Shown one piece after another: positions 1-5,440 of a stretch of 5,440 bases of DNA (its first letter is position 1; every line of letters begins with the position of its first letter). The stretch comes from Candidatus Mediterraneibacter stercorigallinarum (GTDB lineage: Bacteria > Bacillota > Clostridia > Lachnospirales > Lachnospiraceae). A program made the position numbers and the translations under genes. The notes under the pieces are model-generated. The model saw nothing but the letters and a program-made list of their open reading frames with translations, did not search any database and was not told the origin of the DNA. The stretch lies in assembly GCA_019116185.1 (NCBI GenBank), contig DXCD01000081.1, forward strand, positions 1-5,440. Reading direction: 5' to 3'.

Positions 1-16
1 AGTAATGTATGGTTAA

Positions 17-22
17 TAGAAT
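17..22 (+). promoter_or_regulatory. Candidate -10 element of the operon promoter
   Basis: The hexamer TAGAAT lies about 17 bases before the riboswitch aptamer begins, where a sigma-A -10 box would be expected if transcription starts near base 28-30. The matching -35 box would fall just outside the window, so only half of the promoter can be examined. No extended -10 TG is present at the right spacing. This is a weak call made from position and similarity to TATAAT alone. Confidence 0.3.
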
Positions 23-37
23 AGAGTAAATGATTAA

Positions 38-105
38 GTACTTATATAGGTTCATAATCGGTTGAACGTCTCTACCAGCCACCGGAAACGGCTGACTATA
101 AGTAT
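38..105 (+). promoter_or_regulatory. Purine riboswitch aptamer, guanine class (C74 type)
   Basis: This is a three-way-junction purine aptamer in the leader of the guanine deaminase-xanthine dehydrogenase operon. P1 pairs ACTTATA (40-46) with TATAAGT (97-103), extended by T39-A104 and G38-T105. P2 pairs GTTCA (50-54) with TGAAC (63-67). P3 pairs 76-80 with 90-94. J2/3 is the signature GTCTCTACC (68-76). L2 carries GG (60-61) and L3 carries CCGGAAA (82-88), so the kissing G-C pairs between the loops can form. By alignment to the Bacillus subtilis xpt aptamer recalled from memory, the ligand-contacting bases U22, U47, U51 and C74 correspond to T47, T69, T73 and C96. The C at the position-74 equivalent marks guanine, hypoxanthine or xanthine recognition rather than adenine. 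P2 is short (5 bp) and L2 has 8 bases where 7 is usual. The class is secure; exact ligand and regulatory sign are not shown by sequence. Confidence 0.93.
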
Positions 106-134
106 GAGGGCGGCGTATTCTGCCGTCTTCATAT
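102..134 (+). promoter_or_regulatory. Leader hairpin, likely riboswitch expression platform
   Basis: A 13-bp stem pairs 102-114 with 122-134, including four G-T wobbles, around the loop GTATTCT (115-121). The inner nine pairs can form on their own. The outer four use bases 102-105, which also form the 3' end of aptamer helix P1, so a complete P1 and a complete hairpin cannot coexist. The hairpin is not followed by a run of T (next bases are GATAGGAACAG), so it does not look like an intrinsic terminator. It ends about ten bases before the guanine deaminase ribosome site. An alternative weak pairing of 126-130 (TCTTC) with the ribosome site (146-150) is possible, which would make the switch translational. 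That mechanism is an inference. Confidence 0.5.
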
Positions 135-143
135 GATAGGAAC

Positions 144-150
144 AGGGAGG
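144..150 (+). promoter_or_regulatory. Ribosome binding site that decides the guaD start
   Basis: AGGGAGG sits nine bases before the ATG at 160. The earlier in-frame ATG at 133 has no such site and lies inside the leader hairpin, so 160 is the preferred start. Confidence 0.85.
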
Positions 151-159
151 AAACAGCCG

Positions 160-1443
160 ATGAGTGAACCTATTTTTATTTTAAAAGGAAATATTATATA
201 CAGTAAAAATCCTGCCGAATTCCAGATCTGCGAGCACGGATATCTGGTCTGTAAAGACGGACGTGTTGAAGGAGTGTACCAGACCCTTCCGTTTAAGATG
301 GGCGGCAATCCGGTCCATGACTACGGGGACAGCCTGATCATCCCGGGTCTTGTGGACCTGCATATCCACGCGCCCCAGTATTCCTTCCGGGGACTGGGCA
401 TGGACATGGAGCTTCTGGAATGGCTGGAGACGAATACATTTCCGGAAGAAGCGAAGTATGAGTCTTTGGAATATGCGCAGAAAGCATATCGGATCTTTGT
501 GGACAATATGAGAAAAAGCGCCACCACAAGGGCGTGCATCTTCGGAACCGTGCACAGGGAGGCAACGCTGCTTCTCATGGACATGATGGAGAAGACCGGG
601 CTTTACACCATGGTCGGAAAAGTGAACATGGACCGGAACTGCCCGGACTATCTTATAGAAGAGACCGCGGAATCTGCCGGGGAGACGCTGGAATGGATCA
701 AAGATGTGCTGCATAGAAAATATGAAAACACGCATCCCATCCTGACGCCCAGATTTACCCCGAGCTGTACGGATGAACTGATGGAAGAGTTAAAGAAGCT
801 TCAGATGCGTTATCAGCTTCCGCTTCAGTCCCATCTGTCCGAAAATCAGGGAGAGATTGCATGGGTAAAAGAGTTATGTCCCTGGGCGGAATTTTACGGG
901 GATGCGTATGACAGATTCGGGCTCTTCGGCGCAGACTGCCCGACTGTCATGGCGCACTGTGTGTACAGCGGGGATCAGGAGATTGCAAGAATGAAGGAAA
1001 ACGGCGTTTTTATCGCCCATTGTCCGGAGTCCAACATGAATGTCTCTTCCGGGATCGCGCCGGTGCGCCGGTTCCTGGAGCGGGGACTGCATGTGGGGAT
1101 CGGAAGTGATGTGGCGGGCGGTTCCACGGAGAATCTGTTCCGGGCGATGGCGCATGCAGTACAGGCTTCCAAATTGAGATGGAGGATCAGTGATGACAGC
1201 CTGGAAGCGCTGACCGCGGAAGAGGTGTTCTACATGGCGACAAAAGGGGGAGGGGCTTTCTTCGGAAAAGTGGGAAGCTTTGAACCGGGATATGAGTTTG
1301 ACGCGGTGGTCCTGGATGATAGCCGTCTTGCTCATCCGCAGCCGCTGGATATCAGGAGCAGGCTGGAGCGGATGATCTATCTGGCGGACGAGAGGGAGGT
1401 ACAGGCAAAGTACGTAAAAGGAAAAGAAATCAGCCTTTCCTGA
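160..1443 (+). CDS. guaD: Guanine deaminase (guanine aminohydrolase)
   Basis: This is a 427-residue zinc enzyme of the amidohydrolase superfamily that hydrolyses guanine to xanthine and ammonia in the cytoplasm. The metal-binding set is complete: HIH within PGLVDLHIHAPQYSFRG (H68, H70), H225 in QSHLSEN, H266 in MAHCVY and D317 in GIGSDVAGG. The strand after the first motif, LLEWLETNTFPEE, and the segments VGKVNMDRNCPDY, TPRF (R198) and IAHCPESN (H287) closely follow human guanine deaminase as I recall it. This favours guanine deaminase over related enzymes such as SsnA or cytosine deaminase. Length is normal for the family. The start at 160 gives the protein MSEPIFILKG; an upstream ATG at 133 would add nine unconserved residues. 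It is the first gene after the riboswitch, and its product is the substrate of the xanthine dehydrogenase encoded next. No truncation or missing active-site residue is seen. Confidence 0.96.
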   Translation: MSEPIFILKGNIIYSKNPAEFQICEHGYLVCKDGRVEGVYQTLPFKMGGNPVHDYGDSLIIPGLVDLHIHAPQYSFRGLGMDMELLEWLETNTFPEEAKYESLEYAQKAYRIFVDNMRKSATTRACIFGTVHREATLLLMDMMEKTGLYTMVGKVNMDRNCPDYLIEETAESAGETLEWIKDVLHRKYENTHPILTPRFTPSCTDELMEELKKLQMRYQLPLQSHLSENQGEIAWVKELCPWAEFYGDAYDRFGLFGADCPTVMAHCVYSGDQEIARMKENGVFIAHCPESNMNVSSGIAPVRRFLERGLHVGIGSDVAGGSTENLFRAMAHAVQASKLRWRISDDSLEALTAEEVFYMATKGGGAFFGKVGSFEPGYEFDAVVLDDSRLAHPQPLDIRSRLERMIYLADEREVQAKYVKGKEISLS

Positions 1444-1466
1444 ATGTTAAATGAAATATTATAGTT

Positions 1467-1488
1467 ATAGCGCAGGCTGCTGCGCTGT
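1467..1488 (+). other. Intercistronic hairpin between guaD and xdhA
   Basis: AGCGCAG (1469-1475) and CTGCGCT (1480-1486) are a perfect inverted repeat around the tetraloop GCTG, extended by a T-G and an A-T pair to nine base pairs. It lies in the 85-bp gap after an AT-rich stretch (1440-1468). No T-run follows, so it is not a standard terminator. It could be an RNA processing or stability element that sets the ratio of the two proteins, or have no function. The gap contains nothing else I can name. Confidence 0.5.
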
Positions 1489-1516
1489 CAGCCGGACGAA
1501 AACAGAGATTCAGACC

Positions 1517-1521
1517 GGAGG
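1517..1521 (+). promoter_or_regulatory. Ribosome binding site that decides the xdhA start
   Basis: GGAGG lies seven bases before the ATG at 1529. The open frame extends back to an ATG at 1451, but that codon has no ribosome site, and the extra 26 residues include the intercistronic hairpin and do not resemble any family N-terminus. Confidence 0.85.
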
Positions 1522-1528
1522 TGTGGAT

Positions 1529-3847
1529 ATGGAAGGAAGAGAAGCAGCAAGAGTAGAAAAGGAGCATACAGTCGGAAAGAGCGTCAAGAGGGTGGATGCC
1601 TTTGAAAAGGTGACAGGCAGGGCGAAATACACAGACGATCTGTGTGACCGGAATGCCTATGTGGCAAAGGTACTGCATTCCACGATCGCCCATGGATATG
1701 TGAAGTCCATCGATACATCTGAGGCGGAGAAAATCCCCGGGGTGGTGAAGATCGTGACCTGCTTTGATGTACCGGAATATTATTACCCCACGGCAGGCCA
1801 CCCGTGGTCAACGGAAGCGGCCCATCAGGACGTGGCGGACCGGCTCCTGCTGGTGAAACACGTCAGATTCTATGGGGATGATATCGCGGCAGTGGTAGCG
1901 GAGAATGACATCGCGGCCGCCCGGGCTGTCCGTGCCCTGAAAGTGGAATACGAGGAGCTTCCTTTTGTCCTGGACGTGCAGAAGGCGATGGAGGACGGCG
2001 CGCCGCAGCTTCATGAGAAATATCCCAACAACATCCTGGCGCATACTTCCATCCGCAACGGGAATTATGAGGAAGCCATCAAAGAACCCGGCCTTACGAA
2101 GGTGGAAGGCTGGTATGAGACACCCACTGTCCAGCACTGCCATATTGAGAATCCGGTCTGTTATGCCTATATGGAGCAGGGCAGGATCGTGGTGGTAACG
2201 TCCACGCAGATTCCTCATATCTGCCGGCGGATCGTGGGGCAGGCGCTGGGGATTCCCTGGGGACAGGTGAGGATCATCAAGCCTTATATCGGCGGAGGGT
2301 TCGGAAACAAACAGGATATCCTTTACGAGCCGCTGTGTGCGTATCTGTGTACCCAGGTGGGCGGCCGGACAGTGAAGCTGGATACTTCCAGGGAAGAGAC
2401 CTTTGCTTCCACCAGAGTCCGGCATGCGATCCGGTTCCATATCGTGTCCTATGTGCGTTCGGACGGAACCTATGCGGCCCGGAAATTTGAGAGCTTCTCA
2501 GACCAGGGAGCGTATGCGTCTCACGGCCACAGCATCGCGGCGAAAGGAATGGGCTGTTTCCCGCAGCTGTATCCCTGCCTGAATATTGAAGCAGATACAT
2601 ATACAGTATTTACAAATAAATCAGTGGCAGGCGCTATGAGAGGGTATGGCATTCCTCAGGCAATGTTTGCCGTGGAGAGCCATACAGAGGATGTGGCGAG
2701 GGCAATGGGAATCCCTTCTTATGAGTTCCGCATGAAGAATGTGATGCCAAAAGGATTTAAAGACGGATTTTCTAAGAATGTGAACTATTATGACTCCTTC
2801 CGGGAATGCCTGGAAAAGGGCAGGAAGGCGTTCGATTATGACAGAAAGCTAAAGGAGTACTCCCATCAGACCGGAGAGATCCGCCGGGGCGTGGGTATGT
2901 CCGTATTCTGGTACAATACCGGAGTATGGCCCATTTCACTTGAGACGTCAGCATGCCGGATGGTACTGAACCAGGACGGCAGCATACAGGTCCAGGTGGG
3001 CGAGACAGAGATCGGCCAGGGCGCGGATACAGCGTTTGCCCAGATGGCGGCGGAGACGCTGGGGATTCCTTTTGAGATGGTGCATGTGGTAACCGCGCAG
3101 GATACGGACGTGACCCCTTTCAGCACAGGGGCATATGCTTCCAGACAGACCTATATGGCAGGCTTCTCCATCCGGCAGACAGGAGAACTCCTGAAAGAGA
3201 AGATTCTGGAGACAGCACATGATCTGACAAGACAAATGAAAGAAAATCTGGACATTGTAAACGGAAACATTGTCAGAATAACGGACGGCGAGGTGCTGAT
3301 GAGTCTTGGAGAGCTGGCGGCAGAGAAGCTGTACAGTCTTACAGACAACGGACATCTGACAGCGGAGAGCAGTTATCAGATCAAGAACAATGCATACTCA
3401 TTCGGCTGCACCTTCGCTGAGGTAGAGGTGGATATCCCCGGGTGCAGGGCGCAGGTGACAGATATCCTGAATGTCCATGACTGCGGCAGGCTGATCAACC
3501 CGGCTCTTGCAGAGGCACAGGTCCACGGCGGCATGAGCATGGCGATCGGATACGCATTGTCTGAGAAGCTTTTGTTTGACGAGAAGACAGGAAGACCGCT
3601 GAATAACAATCTGCTGGATTATAAGCTGTCCACCTTTATGGACCATCCTGACCTGAAGGCAGAGTTTATCGAGAATTACGAGCCCACAAGCCCGTTCGGC
3701 ACAAAGGCTCTGGGAGAGCCTCCTGCCTGTTCGCCTGCGCCGGCGATCCGCAACGCGATCCTGCAGGCAGTGGGAGTGGGGCTGAATGAGATCCCGATAC
3801 GGCCTCACCTGTTGTTCGAAGAGTTCAAAAAAGCAGGGCTGATTTAA
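1529..3847 (+). CDS. xdhA: Xanthine dehydrogenase, molybdenum-binding catalytic subunit
   Basis: This 772-residue large subunit of the xanthine oxidase family hydroxylates xanthine to urate at a molybdopterin centre. The N-terminal 'a/b hammerhead' domain begins at RVDAFEKVTGRAKYTDD (21-37) and runs to about 145. The molybdopterin-binding region follows, with QHCHIE (202-207), STQIPHICRR (225-234), GGGFGNKQD (255-263), AGAMRGYG (367-374, R371), GETEIGQGAD (491-500), ASRQTY (537-542) and GTKALGEPP (724-732). E730 in GEPP matches the catalytic glutamate (Glu1261 of bovine xanthine oxidase) and R371 the substrate-orienting arginine (Arg880). Where bovine enzyme has Glu802 (GGKE), this protein has Gln262. 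Wording along the chain closely follows E. coli XdhA (YgeS) as I recall it, including QIPHI.RR, YASHGHSIA and EECLEKGRK-like segments, so it belongs to the separate-subunit XdhABC type. The FAD and Fe-S partners come from the gene 30 bases downstream. Nicotinate or hypoxanthine hydroxylation is a possible alternative, but guanine deaminase next door favours xanthine. Confidence 0.93.
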   Translation: MEGREAARVEKEHTVGKSVKRVDAFEKVTGRAKYTDDLCDRNAYVAKVLHSTIAHGYVKSIDTSEAEKIPGVVKIVTCFDVPEYYYPTAGHPWSTEAAHQDVADRLLLVKHVRFYGDDIAAVVAENDIAAARAVRALKVEYEELPFVLDVQKAMEDGAPQLHEKYPNNILAHTSIRNGNYEEAIKEPGLTKVEGWYETPTVQHCHIENPVCYAYMEQGRIVVVTSTQIPHICRRIVGQALGIPWGQVRIIKPYIGGGFGNKQDILYEPLCAYLCTQVGGRTVKLDTSREETFASTRVRHAIRFHIVSYVRSDGTYAARKFESFSDQGAYASHGHSIAAKGMGCFPQLYPCLNIEADTYTVFTNKSVAGAMRGYGIPQAMFAVESHTEDVARAMGIPSYEFRMKNVMPKGFKDGFSKNVNYYDSFRECLEKGRKAFDYDRKLKEYSHQTGEIRRGVGMSVFWYNTGVWPISLETSACRMVLNQDGSIQVQVGETEIGQGADTAFAQMAAETLGIPFEMVHVVTAQDTDVTPFSTGAYASRQTYMAGFSIRQTGELLKEKILETAHDLTRQMKENLDIVNGNIVRITDGEVLMSLGELAAEKLYSLTDNGHLTAESSYQIKNNAYSFGCTFAEVEVDIPGCRAQVTDILNVHDCGRLINPALAEAQVHGGMSMAIGYALSEKLLFDEKTGRPLNNNLLDYKLSTFMDHPDLKAEFIENYEPTSPFGTKALGEPPACSPAPAIRNAILQAVGVGLNEIPIRPHLLFEEFKKAGLI

Positions 3848-3862
3848 GAGAGCGGTTTATGC

Positions 3863-3870
3863 GGGAGGTG
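3863..3870 (+). promoter_or_regulatory. Ribosome binding site of the xdhB/xdhC fusion gene
   Basis: GGGAGGTG stands seven bases before the ATG at 3878, in the 30-bp gap after the xdhA stop codon. It is the only strong site for this product; no comparable site precedes the Fe-S portion inside the frame, which supports synthesis as one chain. Confidence 0.85.
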
Positions 3871-3877
3871 AAGAAGA

Positions 3878-5398
3878 ATGTATGATATGAAAGCATTGTA
3901 TGAGGCGAAGAGCACTGCACACGCCATCCGGCTTCTCCAGGAACATCCGGATGCACAGATCATTGCGGGCGGGAGCGATGTGCTGGTGCAGATGCGCGAA
4001 GGGAAACGCGCCGGAGCTGAGCTTGTGAGTATCTATGGGCTGGATGAACTGCGGGGCGTGCGTATGGAAGAGGACGGGACGCTGAGGATCGGACCGCTGA
4101 CCAGCTTCTCCCATATTACGAAAGATCCGTTGATACAGAGGTATATCGGTGTTCTCGGCGAAGCCGTGGATATGGTAGGAGGACCGCAGATCCGCAATAT
4201 CGGGACCATCGGAGGAAATACATGCAACGGAGTCACATCCGCGGATTCTGCGTCTACACTTTTCGCCTGGGACGCGGTGATCGAGCTGACGGGGCCGGAA
4301 GGCGTGCGCCGGGTGCCGATACGGGACTTTTACATACGCGCGGGAAAAGTAGACCTGCGCCCGGCTGAGATCCAGAGCGGAATTCTGATCAGAAGAGAAT
4401 CCTATCAGGGATATAAAGGGCATTACATCAAATACGCCATGAGAAATGCCATGGATATCGCTACATTGGGCTGCTCTGTAAATGTAAAACTTTCGGATGA
4501 CAAAAAAACATTTACAGATATCCGTATTGCTTATGGGGTGGCAGGACCGGTTCCCATGCGGGCAGTGCATGCGGAAGCAGAAGGCAGAGGGCTTCCGGTC
4601 ACAGAGGAAAGTATCGAAATGATCAGTGAAGCAGTGCTGCAGGATGTGACGCCCCGTGACAGCTGGAGGGCAAGCAAGGCGTTCCGGGAACATATTTCAA
4701 AGGTGCTCTGCAGGCGCGCGCTCGTTGAGGCTGTGAGAAGGGCAGAGGCAGAAGACGTGCAAGAGGCTCCGGATCGGGACAGTGGAGAATACGGAAATCA
4801 AGAGAACCGCGCTGCGGGTACAGTCGGATCTTGCGCAGATGAGATCAAATCTTACGTTGATGAGATCAGATCTTACGCAGATGAGATCAACGGACCGGGC
4901 GGGACGAACCAGTATAAACTGGTCCGCTGCCGGATCAATGGCGTGGAGCGGGAGGCAGTCGTGGATGTGCGTGCTTCCCTGACAGACATGCTGCGTAATG
5001 ACTATTCTCTGACAAGTGTGAAAAAAGGCTGCGAGGTAGGAGAGTGCGGAGCATGTAATGTGATCATTGACGGCGAATGCTATAACTCATGTATCTATCT
5101 GGCGGTATGGGCGGACGGAAAAGAGATACGGACTCTGGAAGGGCTCATGGGACCGGACGGCGAGCTGTCGGACATCCAGCAGGCGTTCATAGATGAAGCG
5201 GCAGTGCAGTGCGGATTCTGTACTCCGGGAGTGATCATGAGCGCGGTGGAAATACTGGAAAGCGGGAAAGAATATTCAAGAGATGAACTGAGAAAGTTGC
5301 TTTCCGGACACCTGTGCAGATGTACAGGATATGAGAACATACTGAACGCGGTGGAAAAGACGATGAAGAAGAGGCTGGCGGAGAAAAGGCAGGATTAG
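3878..5398 (+). CDS. xdhB/xdhC: Xanthine dehydrogenase FAD subunit fused to [2Fe-2S] subunit
   Basis: One 506-residue chain supplies the electron-transfer part of the xanthine dehydrogenase. Residues 1-170 form the FAD-binding domain, with IIAGGSDVLVQMR (28-40) and GGPQIRNIGTIGGNTCNGVT (101-120). Residues 180-286 form the small C-terminal domain of FAD subunits, ending DVTPRDSWRASKAFREH, as in E. coli XdhB. Residues 288-343 are a polar linker containing three heptads (318-338). From about 344 the chain is an XdhC-type Fe-S protein: the plant-ferredoxin-like cluster is held by C385, C390, C393 and C405, and the second cluster by C445, C448, C480 and C482 (CGFC and CRC motifs). All eight ligands are present. 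Electrons would pass from the XdhA molybdenum centre through both clusters to FAD and then to an acceptor such as NAD+ or ferredoxin. The domain order is the reverse of eukaryotic xanthine dehydrogenase and matches a fusion of adjacent xdhB and xdhC genes. The frame is unbroken and no internal start is evident. Confidence 0.93.
   Translation: MYDMKALYEAKSTAHAIRLLQEHPDAQIIAGGSDVLVQMREGKRAGAELVSIYGLDELRGVRMEEDGTLRIGPLTSFSHITKDPLIQRYIGVLGEAVDMVGGPQIRNIGTIGGNTCNGVTSADSASTLFAWDAVIELTGPEGVRRVPIRDFYIRAGKVDLRPAEIQSGILIRRESYQGYKGHYIKYAMRNAMDIATLGCSVNVKLSDDKKTFTDIRIAYGVAGPVPMRAVHAEAEGRGLPVTEESIEMISEAVLQDVTPRDSWRASKAFREHISKVLCRRALVEAVRRAEAEDVQEAPDRDSGEYGNQENRAAGTVGSCADEIKSYVDEIRSYADEINGPGGTNQYKLVRCRINGVEREAVVDVRASLTDMLRNDYSLTSVKKGCEVGECGACNVIIDGECYNSCIYLAVWADGKEIRTLEGLMGPDGELSDIQQAFIDEAAVQCGFCTPGVIMSAVEILESGKEYSRDELRKLLSGHLCRCTGYENILNAVEKTMKKRLAEKRQD
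4829..4891 (+). repeat. Three in-frame 21-bp tandem repeats encoding the inter-domain linker
   Basis: Three contiguous 21-bp units begin at 4829, 4850 and 4871. Units 1 and 3 agree at 19 of 21 positions, and unit 2 agrees with each at 17 of 21. All keep the core GATGAGATCA. Being a multiple of three, they encode three heptads: SCADEIK, SYVDEIR, SYADEIN (residues 318-338). A/V at position 3 and I at position 6 give a 3-4 hydrophobic spacing, which would suit a short amphipathic helix or coiled coil. The array lies exactly between the FAD module and the Fe-S module. Repeat number could change by slippage without breaking the frame. Confidence 0.9.
4908..4923 (+). other. Small inverted repeat at the fusion junction
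   Basis: ACCAGT (4908-4913) and ACTGGT (4918-4923) pair perfectly around ATAA, just after the linker repeats and at the first codons of the Fe-S domain. It is within coding sequence. A six-pair stem like this can arise by chance; a role is not supported beyond its position. Confidence 0.3.
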
Positions 5399-5413
5399 CT
5401 TGAGATCAGATAA

Positions 5414-5440
5414 TTGACTTTTGGGCAGTAATTGTTATAA
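5414..5440 (+). promoter_or_regulatory. Candidate sigma-A promoter for a downstream gene
   Basis: TTGACT (5414-5419) resembles a -35 box. After 16 bases comes TATAA (5436-5440), cut by the window end before its sixth base, and preceded by TG at 5434-5435 minus one position as in an extended -10 (TGTTATAA). It lies just after the last stop codon, in AT-rich sequence. It would drive a separate transcript beyond the window. No terminator for the operon is visible in the 42 bases after the stop. Confidence 0.45.

Noticed and set aside
36..43. Palindrome AAGTACTT as an operator site
   Set aside because: It overlaps the 5' strand of riboswitch helix P1, which explains its sequence; an 8-bp palindrome alone is not evidence of a repressor site.
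102..140. Intrinsic terminator in the leader
   Set aside because: The stem is long, but the bases after it are GATAGGAACAG with no T-run.
133..159. Earlier in-frame ATG for guanine deaminase at 133
   Set aside because: It has no ribosome site, lies in the 3' arm of the leader hairpin, and the nine added residues are not family-like; the ATG at 160 has AGGGAGG at good spacing.
1451..1528. Earlier in-frame ATG for xdhA at 1451
   Set aside because: There is no ribosome site before it, and the 26 extra residues are encoded by the AT-rich gap and the hairpin; the start at 1529 has GGAGG seven bases upstream.
3857..4693. Long antisense open frame (278 codons) opposite the FAD domain
   Set aside because: It lies wholly across a well-conserved gene on the other strand, its translation is rich in Cys/His/Arg with no recognisable domain, and it is explained by the codon bias of the sense gene.
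4829..4891. CRISPR-like or regulatory direct repeats
   Set aside because: Units are directly contiguous with no spacers, are in frame with the surrounding gene and encode clean heptads, so they are a protein linker repeat.
5401..5411. Eleven-base match (TGAGATCAGAT) between the 3' tail and linker repeat unit 2 at 4861-4871
   Set aside because: The match is short, GATC-containing words are frequent in this window, and the flanks do not align, so chance is the simplest explanation.

Overview
The window holds a compact purine-catabolism operon on the + strand. It probably comes from an anaerobic Gram-positive gut or soil clostridium of the Lachnospiraceae type. That assignment is an inference from the strong GGAGG-type ribosome sites before every gene, the AT-rich intergenic stretches next to moderately GC-rich genes, and a purine riboswitch as leader. 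The sequence does not name the species.

Layout: bases 1-159 are a 5' leader with a weak -10 candidate, a purine (guanine-class, C74-type) riboswitch aptamer at about 38-105, and a long hairpin at 102-134 that shares bases with the aptamer's closing helix. Next come guanine deaminase (160-1443), the molybdenum-binding catalytic subunit of a xanthine dehydrogenase (XdhA, 1529-3847), and one polypeptide that joins the FAD subunit (XdhB-like) to the [2Fe-2S] subunit (XdhC-like) (3878-5398). The last 42 bases contain a promoter-like sequence that would serve a gene beyond the window. Essentially all the sequence is accounted for. The only non-coding stretches are the leader, an 85-bp gap containing a hairpin, a 30-bp gap and the 3' tail.

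How the genes work together: guanine deaminase turns guanine into xanthine plus ammonia. The xanthine dehydrogenase hydroxylates xanthine to urate at its molybdenum centre and passes electrons through two [2Fe-2S] clusters to FAD. The leader aptamer retains all four bases known to contact guanine in this riboswitch class, so the operon appears to sense the substrate of its first enzyme. Most guanine riboswitches turn off purine synthesis or uptake genes. Control of a degradative operon suggests an ON switch, and no terminator with a U-run is visible.

The most unusual points are: the riboswitch on a catabolic operon, with a shortened P2 and an 8-nt L2; the XdhB-XdhC fusion in FAD-then-FeS order, the reverse of eukaryotic xanthine dehydrogenase; and a linker between the two modules made of three in-frame 21-bp tandem repeats. 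I see no phage, transposon, CRISPR or RNA gene beyond the riboswitch.
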